From positions 1 through 54,998 of the forward strand of contig CALDAH010000014.1 of assembly GCA_937903135.1 (NCBI GenBank): a stretch of 54,998 bases of DNA. The letters are read 5' to 3'. Origin of the DNA: an uncultured Alphaproteobacteria bacterium. Lineage in GTDB: Bacteria; Pseudomonadota; Alphaproteobacteria; Rs-D84. The notes under the pieces are model-generated. The model ran no database searches, was not told where the DNA came from, and saw nothing but the letters and a program-made list of their open reading frames with translations. Made by a program: the position numbers and the translations under genes. Numbering within the stretch: position 1 is the first letter of the stretch; every line of letters starts with the position of its first letter. Of this stretch, positions 15,766 through 23,087 are shown piece by piece.

Positions 15766-16446
15766 TCAGGATGGATTAGGGCCGGTTTCCCCATCGGATG
15801 GATCGGTGTGGCGAATACTGCTAATAAACGTACGCAGTTTAATCAACAGCTCCGTCCCGGCGTCGCCAAACATCGGCAGGTATGTTTCGTATTCCGGCAT
15901 ATCCGCCTGCAGCTGTGCCCGGGCGCGTTCGGTAAGTGGCTGGTTAATCATATCACTTGCGACCTTCCACAGGTAATATGCACGATATGTTTTTGCAATC
16001 ACAGACCATTTATCCAGCAGTTCCGGTTTATCGGTCAGCGCGGCACGGATCGCAACCAGCCATTGATCGCCGAATTTTTGAATCACAGGTAATTCCTGGA
16101 TTCGGTTCAGTCCCGACTGATCCGGGGTAAAGTTGTTTATTCCCGATTCCAGTTCCGACCATTCACCGGGCGTTAATGGAACTGTTGCGACGGTTTGATT
16201 CATCATCCCCCCGTATGGCAATAAATCACGTTCAATTGAATCCATCGGGGTTTTCCCAGAACGCAGGTTTTCAATATGCTGTATCAGCATCCGGCCGGTC
16301 GGTAACTCGCGCAGTTCGGCGATTACATCCGGTGCGGCATCAGATACAAATATTTTATTAACGGCCACCCAGCCGCCAAAGATAACGTGTTCCTGGCGAT
16401 ATAGGTTTAATAGTTTCTGCGCCGTAATACTGGCTCGTGCTTTCAT
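15766..16446 (-). CDS. protein of unknown function next to the terminase break
   Basis: A 226-residue soluble protein that I do not recognise. It begins MKARASITAQKLLNLYRQEHVIFGG and is largely helical, with an aromatic-rich segment (YRAYYLWKVASDMINQPLTERARAQLQADM) and a C-terminal helix before a hydrophilic tail. No signal peptide, membrane segment, metal motif or nucleotide-binding loop is visible. GGAGGGGG nine bases before the ATG is a strong binding site. Its stop codon abuts the stop codon of the terminase ATPase gene with no base between. It is the last gene of the minus-strand dnaB block. Confidence 0.6.
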   Translation of the reverse strand: MKARASITAQKLLNLYRQEHVIFGGWVAVNKIFVSDAAPDVIAELRELPTGRMLIQHIENLRSGKTPMDSIERDLLPYGGMMNQTVATVPLTPGEWSELESGINNFTPDQSGLNRIQELPVIQKFGDQWLVAIRAALTDKPELLDKWSVIAKTYRAYYLWKVASDMINQPLTERARAQLQADMPEYETYLPMFGDAGTELLIKLRTFISSIRHTDPSDGETGPNPS

Positions 16447-16471
16447 GGCTGTGCCCCCTCCCGCGGATATG

Positions 16472-17479
16472 TTATTCCATAATAATCATGACAACCTTGT
16501 GCATTGATTTGCCAATAATTTTTTCATCCGGGGATGAAACCTGGCCGTAAATTTTACCTTTTGCGTCCTGGCGAACGCTGACGATTTGTGCGGTTGCGGT
16601 ATCATCTTCGGTTATGGTATTGAAATCAGCATCAATGCATACCGCCATATCGCCCGGGGCAACGGCGGCATCAATATCTGCGAATATATATGATTTTTCA
16701 GGGATAAATCCGCCTAAACGCTTAGAGTTCGGAACGACGGCATATATGCTTTTATGTCCCTCGAGTGATACGGGGGCAACGATCATCGTTTTATCGGATT
16801 TTTTAAATGCGATTGCTTTCCCGGCGGGCGTTCCGAATACAGGGACCAGCTTTTTTCGGGCGTTGTCATATAATTTTGCACCATAGAGGCTGCCGTGCAT
16901 ATCAATCCCTGATAACGGATTTCCCGGGACAAGAACAGATTTTACGCGTTCTTTTACCTTGCTAATCTGTTTGTTCAGTTCGCCCGATTTATATAATGCG
17001 GCGATTTTGTCGAACATAGTTTCAACATTTAACGCAAAAGATTTTGCCAATGGTTCAATTTCATTTTGATAAACCTCGCGCTGACCGACTTCTATTTTAT
17101 GATAAACAGATAGGGTCATTCCGGCATCTTTGGCCGCCTGGGCAATGGTTTTTCCGGTCTGTTGGCGAATTTTACGCAGGCCACTGCCGAATATTTTTAG
17201 ACCGCTGTTCTCGTTATCATTTAATCGGCGTTTGATTTCATCCTGCCATTGTGATGCCACGTCATCGGATTCTTTGATAAAGATATCAGATAGCTTGCAG
17301 CCTAGAATATTGCATATATTTAGCAGCTGTTTTTGATTTAATCTGCGTACGCCCTTTTCAATCTTTGAAACCGCCGATAGCGACAGGTTTGCCCGACGGG
17401 CCAGTTCCGTCATTTTCATGCCGTTTGCTAAACGAATATTGCGAATATTATTCGGAAAAATGATTTCTTCTTGGGCCAT
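16472..17479 (-). CDS. tandem-HTH (XRE) regulator with S24/LexA-like C-terminal domain
   Basis: A 335-residue transcription regulator. The first XRE helix-turn-helix is near residues 9-65 (MTELARRANLSLSAVSKIEKG), the second near 95-150 (TIAQAAKDAGMTLSVYHKIEVG). The C-terminal 150 residues fold like S24/LexA peptidase domains (HGSLYGAKLYD, KSYIFADIDAAVAPGDMAVCID, YGQVSSPDEKIIGKSMHKVVMI). The catalytic serine usually preceding P-x-x-x-x-G-D is not evident, so self-cleavage is doubtful. The start at 17479 is chosen for AAGGAG upstream. Its own promoter is at 17508-17536. Located inside the virion cluster next to dnaB, it could repress the cluster; unproven. Confidence 0.8.
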   Translation of the reverse strand: MAQEEIIFPNNIRNIRLANGMKMTELARRANLSLSAVSKIEKGVRRLNQKQLLNICNILGCKLSDIFIKESDDVASQWQDEIKRRLNDNENSGLKIFGSGLRKIRQQTGKTIAQAAKDAGMTLSVYHKIEVGQREVYQNEIEPLAKSFALNVETMFDKIAALYKSGELNKQISKVKERVKSVLVPGNPLSGIDMHGSLYGAKLYDNARKKLVPVFGTPAGKAIAFKKSDKTMIVAPVSLEGHKSIYAVVPNSKRLGGFIPEKSYIFADIDAAVAPGDMAVCIDADFNTITEDDTATAQIVSVRQDAKGKIYGQVSSPDEKIIGKSMHKVVMIIME

Positions 17480-17507
17480 TGCAAAACTCCTTACTAATCT
17501 TGACAAA

Positions 17508-17536
17508 ATTTTAGTGAATTTTTAAAAGTTTAGCAA
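17508..17536 (-). promoter_or_regulatory. promoter of the tandem-HTH regulator
   Basis: Minus-strand TTGCTA (17531-17536) and TAAAAT (17508-17513) are spaced by 17 bases. The AT-rich spacer contains repeats of CTAAA, possible operators for the regulator itself. Confidence 0.55.
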
Positions 17537-17545
17537 GAAAAATAA

Positions 17546-19105
17546 TTACATATCCGGAATAACGTCGGCGTCAAGAAATTCTGTTGTATATTCGGCGTTC
17601 GTATCCAATTCATTATTCTGGGGCGATGCTGACCCTGGGTTGTTAAATGAATTATCACCGCGGCTTTCAAATTCGTCGAGGTTATCAAATAAGCTATAAT
17701 CGCCAAAGAATGCCGTACGAACAGTTTCCGGTCGCCCGTGACGGTTTTTACCGATAATAATATCGGCCTTGCCGCGGGCACGTTCTAAACGTTTTTGCCA
17801 TGTATCTGCGGCCTTTTCGTTCGGCAGCATTGACATACGTTGTGACGGATCGCGGTTTTCCAGATAGTATTCTTCGCGGTATGTAAACATAACAATGTCC
17901 GCGTCCTGTTCAATAGAACCCGATTCGCGCAAATCGGCCAGCTGCGGGCGTTTATCGTCACGTGATTCAACGCTGCGCGATAGCTGCGATAGGGCAATAA
18001 CGGGGACATCTAATTCCTTGGCCAGCATTTTCAGACCACGGGTGATTTCTGAAATCTCTTGAACACGGTTATCGTTTCGTTTCCCGCCCGGGGACGTCAT
18101 TAGCTGCAGATAGTCAATAACGATCAGCGCAATGCCGCCGCATTTTCGGGCCAATCGCCGTGCGCGCGTACGCATCATCGGTACAGACATCCCGGGCGTA
18201 TCGTCAATATATAACGGTACTTTGCTGATTGCGGCCGAATACTGGGACATTTTCATAAAATCTTCGTCGGTAAGTGTCCCTTCGCGCATTGCGGATGCGG
18301 GAACTTTTGACTGGGACGATAAAACACGCGCAGCCAGCTGGGACGATGACATTTCAAGGCTGAAAAACGCGACCGCACCTTTGTATTTTTCATTCGCGCG
18401 GCCATAGAGTATAGCGTTCGCGGCATTAAATGCGATATTCATCGCGAGTGTTGTTTTTCCCATCGCCGGACGGCCCGCGATAATAATTAAATCGGAATGG
18501 TGCAGGCCACTTATGGATTTATCCAACGCCACAAGCCCCGTGGTTAGCCCCGATAGCTGCCCGTCGGCCTTATATGCGATTTCGGCTTCGGCCAGTGCGC
18601 CCTGCAGCGCGGTGGCGATTGATGCAACCTCGCGTTCGGATGCGCCGGCGGTTGCCATCTCGAACAATTTTTGTTCGGCAACCTCTATCTGGCGATTAAC
18701 GGGGTTATCTAAATCCTCAACAAATGCGGCGTCGGTAATCTCGCGCCCGAGGTTGATTAAATCACGGCGCAGGGCGTTTTCATAAACAATTCGTCCGTAC
18801 TGTTCAACGTTTACAACGGTTGCCCCGGCCCCGGATAGTTCGGTTAGGTAATCAACGCCACCAACAGATTCCAAAACACCCTGCTGATCCAGATAGTTCT
18901 TGGCCGTAATAATATCAAATGGAATACCGGCCGCGAACTGACGTTCGGCCAGTTTATAAATCTCTTGGTGGGCCGGGTGCGAAAAGTGTTCCGCCTGTAA
19001 AAATTCAGAAACCCGTTCGAGTGCCCGGTTATTCATTAATACCGCGGCTAAGACGGCCTGTTCTGCCTCAAGATTCGTAGGTAAAGTTTTGGGAGTAAAG
19101 TCCAT
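17546..19105 (-). CDS. dnaB: replicative DNA helicase DnaB
   Basis: A 519-residue chromosomal-type DnaB, the hexameric helicase at the replication fork. The N-terminal domain (LPTNLEAEQAVLAAVLMNNRALERVSEFL) matches alphaproteobacterial host DnaB rather than phage helicases. The RecA-like domain has Walker A GRPAMGKT (211-218), FFSLEMSSSQLAARVLS, Walker B LIVIDYLQLM and SRSVESRDDKRPQLADLRESGSIEQDAD. The last 45 residues are an acidic, low-complexity tail. It starts on a CATG palindrome shared with the terminase nuclease start (two-base overlap), so its promoter must lie within the terminase coding sequence. An essential host gene inside a virion cluster is very unusual. Confidence 0.95.
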   Translation of the reverse strand: MDFTPKTLPTNLEAEQAVLAAVLMNNRALERVSEFLQAEHFSHPAHQEIYKLAERQFAAGIPFDIITAKNYLDQQGVLESVGGVDYLTELSGAGATVVNVEQYGRIVYENALRRDLINLGREITDAAFVEDLDNPVNRQIEVAEQKLFEMATAGASEREVASIATALQGALAEAEIAYKADGQLSGLTTGLVALDKSISGLHHSDLIIIAGRPAMGKTTLAMNIAFNAANAILYGRANEKYKGAVAFFSLEMSSSQLAARVLSSQSKVPASAMREGTLTDEDFMKMSQYSAAISKVPLYIDDTPGMSVPMMRTRARRLARKCGGIALIVIDYLQLMTSPGGKRNDNRVQEISEITRGLKMLAKELDVPVIALSQLSRSVESRDDKRPQLADLRESGSIEQDADIVMFTYREEYYLENRDPSQRMSMLPNEKAADTWQKRLERARGKADIIIGKNRHGRPETVRTAFFGDYSLFDNLDEFESRGDNSFNNPGSASPQNNELDTNAEYTTEFLDADVIPDM

Positions 19106-19949
19106 GTCAGATATAGTATATAAAAAATTTACTTTTTCAACGCCTTTTTTATCCGGATTTAAGGTATTAAAGATTCCAATAATCAGCCATGACGGAAAAC
19201 CCGCTTGGCCCGAGCTGTTCCCAATTGAAAAGATAAACGAAATGCGTAAAAACGTCGGGTTGCGTCATTTCTCGGCTCAGATGATGTTGGAATTTATTGC
19301 ACCGGATCGCGTCCGACTTGATCCGAATGCATTTAATATCTATTCGGATGAATTTGATCCCCATATCGCCAGAATAGGGGACAATAACATAACCGGTGTT
19401 TGTGCATACTGGGATCCGTCAACCGGGCGACGCGGTCGTGACGGCAGTGTTTGTGTTATTGTTTATCGCGATGATAAAAACCACCGGGTGTTCATTCACG
19501 ATATCTTGTATCTTAGCGTGTCTGATAATGATACGCACCCGCTGACCAGTCAATGCGATAGCGTCATAGATTTCATATGGAAATATAACATTCACCGAAT
19601 CGCCATAGAAACAAATGGAATCGGTAACGCACTGCCCGAGATTATCAGGGACGTTTCGGCCCGACGCGGGACAAAGGTTATCGTGCAAAAAATTACAAAT
19701 AATAAAAACAAAGAAATTCGAATCCTGGATGCCATTGAACCGATGTTATCGTCGGGGCGCATCTATGTTCACAATCGTATTGGGGCCAGCCCGCTGTTCG
19801 CAGAAATGATGACATGGTCGCCGATTGGCGGCGGTCACGACGACGGGTTGGATGCGGTTGCCGGGGCGTTACAGACGATGCCCGTTCCCGTGCGTGCCAC
19901 CGGGGGGCGTATTCGAACGTTTTCCGCCAATACCAGTTTTAGTGTCTGA
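19104..19949 (+). CDS. terminase large subunit, nuclease half (split gene)
   Basis: A 281-residue protein equal to the C-terminal half of a T7-like large terminase. After a new 16-residue start (MSDIVYKKFTFSTPFL) come SGFKVLKIPII and the PELFP junction region. Then the RNase H-like nuclease follows, with its acidic residues in place: YWDPS (D104), AIETNGIG (E169) and GGGHDDGLDAVAGAL (D246/D250). This domain cuts concatemeric DNA at packaging. The start at ATG 19104 follows GGGAG; a TTG at 19089 would add five residues. Together the two halves give 483 residues, a normal full length, so almost nothing was lost at the break. Confidence 0.87.
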   Translation: MSDIVYKKFTFSTPFLSGFKVLKIPIISHDGKPAWPELFPIEKINEMRKNVGLRHFSAQMMLEFIAPDRVRLDPNAFNIYSDEFDPHIARIGDNNITGVCAYWDPSTGRRGRDGSVCVIVYRDDKNHRVFIHDILYLSVSDNDTHPLTSQCDSVIDFIWKYNIHRIAIETNGIGNALPEIIRDVSARRGTKVIVQKITNNKNKEIRILDAIEPMLSSGRIYVHNRIGASPLFAEMMTWSPIGGGHDDGLDAVAGALQTMPVPVRATGGRIRTFSANTSFSV

Positions 19950-19998
19950 TTAAAAACATAAACAAGTTTTGTTTGCAATAAACAGAAAAGGAGTGCAT

Positions 19999-21231
19999 AT
20001 GCAAAACAATTTACAAACATTGCAACGGATGTATCAGCGTGCGCTGGATGCGCGTGCGCCGTGGATTAATCGCTGGGATAATGCCCGACGATATACCATG
20101 CCATCGGCCGATGATGATGCAGCGACGTTATTTGATGCCACGGCCGCAGATGCGGCAGATAACCTGGCGGCGTCAATGTATTCGCTGTTAACGCCGCCGG
20201 AATCGTTATGGTTAAACCTGGTCCGCGAAAGTGATGCATCTCCTGATGCCACGCCGGCGGTTGCCGCACTGCGGGCGAATTTAAATGATTCAAATTTTTA
20301 TACAACCATTCATCAATGTTATATGGATTTAGTTGTCCTGGGGACGGCATGCCTGTTTATGGCTGAAACGCCGGTTGGATCGGCATCGGCATTTACATTT
20401 ACGGCGATACCGATTTCAGATATTGCGATTCTGCCCGGGGCGGTATTTCATAAAACAACTATGCCTGCGCGTGATATTATGGAACGCTACCCTTCGTGGA
20501 CGCCGCCGGCGAATATGCGTGATTCTATAAAACAAAATCCTGATATGCCGCTGACACTTGTTCAGTCACTGGTCGGGAAAGATTTTGTTGCCTGGCTGGA
20601 CGTAGGTGGTGATATTGAAAATAATGTTGTCGCACGTGGGACATTTGAAACATGCCCGTATATAATTTTCCGCTGGTCACTGCTAAGCGGTGAACAATAC
20701 GGTCGCAGCCCTGTCCTGCGGGCATTGCCTGATATTAAAACCGCGAACAAGGTCGTAGAGCTGGTATTAAAAAACGCAACGATCGCGGTCAGTGGCATAT
20801 GGCAGGCCGACGATGACGGGGTAATAAACCTGTCAAATATAAACCTAACGCCGGGGGCAATAATTCCAAAAGCCGTCGGGTCATCGGGTTTAACGCCGCT
20901 ATCGTCCGGTGCGGATTTTGATGTATCCCAGATTATATTAAAGGACCTGCGCGAACGGATTCGTCATGCGCTGCTGGCCGATCGTCTGGGGCTGCTATCG
21001 GACAAAGAAATGACCGCGACCGAGATATTAGCGCGCAATACCGATATGATGCGTATACTTGGTGCGACATACGGCCGGTTATTGCATGAATTTATCCGTC
21101 CGTTGGTTGATCGCGGCCTGCAGATTTTATCACGTCGCGGGGTTATTGAAAAAATATCCCTAAACAGCGATGCGGAATTAAAATATATTGCACCGATTGC
21201 CCAGATGGCGGCAGCGGAAAATATAATCTAA
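19999..21231 (+). CDS. portal / head-to-tail connector protein (T7 gp8-like)
   Basis: A 410-residue portal protein of the T7 head-tail connector family: ARAPWINRWDNARRYTMPSADDDAATLFDATAADAADNLAASMYSLLTPP, then LVVLGTACLF, WSLLSGEQYGRSPVLRALPDIKTANKVVE and DRLGLLSDKEMTATEILARNTDMMRILGATYGRL. The dodecameric portal is the DNA entry gate and terminase dock. It ends at IAPIAQMAAAENII; relatives (about 500-550) continue for about 100 residues through the crown/barrel region, so the C-terminus is short. AAAAGGAG precedes the ATG. The order terminase-portal is kept, 49 bases after the nuclease half. Confidence 0.87.
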   Translation: MQNNLQTLQRMYQRALDARAPWINRWDNARRYTMPSADDDAATLFDATAADAADNLAASMYSLLTPPESLWLNLVRESDASPDATPAVAALRANLNDSNFYTTIHQCYMDLVVLGTACLFMAETPVGSASAFTFTAIPISDIAILPGAVFHKTTMPARDIMERYPSWTPPANMRDSIKQNPDMPLTLVQSLVGKDFVAWLDVGGDIENNVVARGTFETCPYIIFRWSLLSGEQYGRSPVLRALPDIKTANKVVELVLKNATIAVSGIWQADDDGVINLSNINLTPGAIIPKAVGSSGLTPLSSGADFDVSQIILKDLRERIRHALLADRLGLLSDKEMTATEILARNTDMMRILGATYGRLLHEFIRPLVDRGLQILSRRGVIEKISLNSDAELKYIAPIAQMAAAENII

Positions 21232-21246
21232 ACACCGGGGGGAATA

Positions 21247-21438
21247 ATGAAAGACATAGAACAAAATTATACTCGCACGTTTTCAACATCTGCCGGCGCG
21301 GCGGTGTTGGGACATCTGCGAAAGATTACGATTGAACGTGTCCTAGGGCCGGGCGTCAGTGACGCAGAGCTACGCAGTCTCGAGGCGCAGCGTGCCCTGG
21401 TTCATCAGATAGAAACGATGATAGAAAGGGGCAAATAA
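21247..21438 (+). CDS. Bbp19-like small phage protein
   Basis: A 63-residue protein resembling the Bbp19-like domain found beside portal genes in podoviruses: YTRTFSTSAGAAVLGHLRKITIERVLGPGVSDAEL, then a helix with ALVHQIETMIERG. The pattern F-x-T-x-x-G-x-x-V-L-x-x-L is its mark. Its role is not established. GGGGGG upstream is the binding site; it lies 15 bases after the portal gene in the same operon. Confidence 0.7.
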   Translation: MKDIEQNYTRTFSTSAGAAVLGHLRKITIERVLGPGVSDAELRSLEAQRALVHQIETMIERGK

Positions 21439-21441
21439 TTT

Positions 21442-21714
21442 TTGCTGATAATAATTATGTCAAATGAACAGAACTTTATGGGTATTATTGATGTTCTGCG
21501 TCAGGGTTGGTTTTTAATCGCATTTATTGCCGGGATGATATACTGGGTCGCACGCCAAGATTCATCCCTGGCCGATTTAGAACGCGCCGACCAGCGAATA
21601 ACATCACTTGAAAATCGTACGACTATTTTAGAAAGCGGAATCGGTCAATTGCAATTAAAAATTGACGGCATAAAAGAAGACGTTACATTGATCAAAAGCG
21701 CAGTTATGAAATAA
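21442..21714 (+). CDS. membrane-anchored coiled-coil protein, possible spanin- or holin-like
   Basis: A 90-residue protein with one membrane segment (about residues 20-36, WFLIAFIAGMIYWVA) followed by a heptad-patterned coiled coil (LADLERADQRITSLENRTTILESGIGQLQLKIDGIKEDVTLIKSAV). The same architecture occurs in phage lysis cassettes (i-spanins, class III holins). In a circular order this gene would lie directly before the lysin gene at 8819, supporting a lysis role. The start is TTG at 21442 (GGGG upstream) or ATG at 21457. It ends the cluster before a strong terminator. Confidence 0.6.
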   Translation: MLIIIMSNEQNFMGIIDVLRQGWFLIAFIAGMIYWVARQDSSLADLERADQRITSLENRTTILESGIGQLQLKIDGIKEDVTLIKSAVMK

Positions 21715-21740
21715 CTCTACGAATATAACTATTATAAAAA

Positions 21741-21768
21741 ATCCCCCCGGCCGGGGGGATTTTATTTG
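21741..21768. terminator. bidirectional terminator at the right end of the virion-like cluster
   Basis: The perfect palindrome ATCCCCCCGGCCGGGGGGAT (21741-21760) is flanked by A and T tracts. It separates the cluster from the convergent protease gene. Confidence 0.88.
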
Positions 21769-23087
21769 TTTCGTTGGTTTAATATATCACCTGATTTTAT
21801 ATATTCCGGGGAATCTTTCTTTAACCGTTTCCGGGCGCGTTTGGCGTATTTATGTGCCGCGTCGGTGTTGCCTGTCATATTATAGTATTCCGCCATTGCC
21901 CAGTCGCTGTTCGCGTCATCGCCGTATGCGCGCGCTAATACCCAATACGACAGTGGCGCAGGTGCGGATAAAATCGCCCGCTTGCACAGTTCTATGGCGC
22001 GCGGGGCGTCCCCGGGTTTATTTCGTTCGGTCAATACCAGGGCCAGGGCGGTTTGAATCTGGGGGGCGTCCCCGGCGATGGATAATGATTTTTCATACGC
22101 CAAAACGCTGTCGTCATAGTGCCCGAATTGATATTCTATGTCGCCAAGCAGTTCATAGAAATATGGATTCCCCGGCGCGCGGGATATCAGCGTCTGTGTC
22201 CCGGTTTTGGCATCTGTTAAATTCCCGGCGCGCATATTGGCAATCGCGCGTGCGTATATTGCGGGATTCCCGCTATCGGTCGCGGGATATCGCGTCTTAA
22301 TTAAACTCAATGGCGATAAATACCCGATAAGCTTTGCCCGGGCCAGATCAAAGCGTTCGTTATTACGCGATTCCGCAGCGCGGTTTTTTTTCGCCCCGGG
22401 ATGTGCGGCAATATATTCCCGTACATTTTTTAACCGTTCGCTGGTCAGCGGGTGATTAACGCGATCGGGATTAATTTTGGATTCAGCCGCGCCGGAAATA
22501 TCACGCATTTGTTCGAATACATCAATAAAACCATCGGGGTTTTGCCCGGCCCGGATCATTAAATCCAGTCCCATGTTATCGGCAATTCGTTCCTCGTCCC
22601 GGGAAAATGCCAGCATAGACTGGGTCGCAACGCCGCCCGCGCCGGCCAATACCCCCGCGCCGAGTGACGGATTGCCACCCGCCGCCATCAGCCCGATCCC
22701 GAGTGCCTGGATTAACATCGCGCGTTTCATTTCGGCCGCCATTCGCGATGACATCTGAGACATATGCCCGCCGAGTGTATGCCCCAGCTCGTGCGCGACA
22801 ACCGCCTGCAGTGCGTTCGGGCTTTTTATCTCGGTTAACAGTCCGGTATAAATATAAACATCGTCGCCGCCCATAACGAACGCGTTAAAATCATTATCAG
22901 ACACGATATGTATATTCAGCCGTCCATCCGGAATTCCCGCCGCGGTTGCCAATGGTGCAATTAAATCCGATAGCAGATTTTCAGTCTCGGTATCATTAAT
23001 CAGCGTTGCGCCGTGCGATGGCATAATTAATAACAGCGATAAAAATATCGTAATGATTTTATGCACCAATAACCTCCCCGCGATCAA
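21762..23087 (-). CDS. periplasmic M48 metalloprotease with TPR repeats (BepA-like)
   Basis: A 441-residue exported zinc protease. A signal peptide is near residues 9-26 (KIITIFLSLLLIMPSHGA). The zinc-binding motif HELGH lies in AVVAHELGHTLGGHM, and the third ligand in RDEERIADNMGLDLM. The C-terminal half (from about 270) holds tetratricopeptide repeats (NPYFYELLGDIEYQFGHYDDSVLAYEKSL). This is the BepA/YfgC layout; BepA trims or helps assemble LptD and BAM substrates. It overlaps the end of recG by 29 bases, so they are one operon. A GTG at about 23066 is a possible shorter start. Confidence 0.88.
   Translation of the reverse strand: MIAGRLLVHKIITIFLSLLLIMPSHGATLINDTETENLLSDLIAPLATAAGIPDGRLNIHIVSDNDFNAFVMGGDDVYIYTGLLTEIKSPNALQAVVAHELGHTLGGHMSQMSSRMAAEMKRAMLIQALGIGLMAAGGNPSLGAGVLAGAGGVATQSMLAFSRDEERIADNMGLDLMIRAGQNPDGFIDVFEQMRDISGAAESKINPDRVNHPLTSERLKNVREYIAAHPGAKKNRAAESRNNERFDLARAKLIGYLSPLSLIKTRYPATDSGNPAIYARAIANMRAGNLTDAKTGTQTLISRAPGNPYFYELLGDIEYQFGHYDDSVLAYEKSLSIAGDAPQIQTALALVLTERNKPGDAPRAIELCKRAILSAPAPLSYWVLARAYGDDANSDWAMAEYYNMTGNTDAAHKYAKRARKRLKKDSPEYIKSGDILNQRNK

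Noticed and set aside
18132..18407. Plus-strand frames inside dnaB, recG and the protease gene
   Set aside because: They overlap strongly conserved genes on the other strand and show no family features.
17546..19105. DnaB as a phage-encoded helicase
   Set aside because: The N-terminal domain and linker follow the chromosomal alphaproteobacterial pattern throughout and there is no phage primase domain.
8650..21800. Ordinary complete prophage
   Set aside because: No integrase, no attachment repeats seen, no replication or polymerase module, and host dnaB lies inside.
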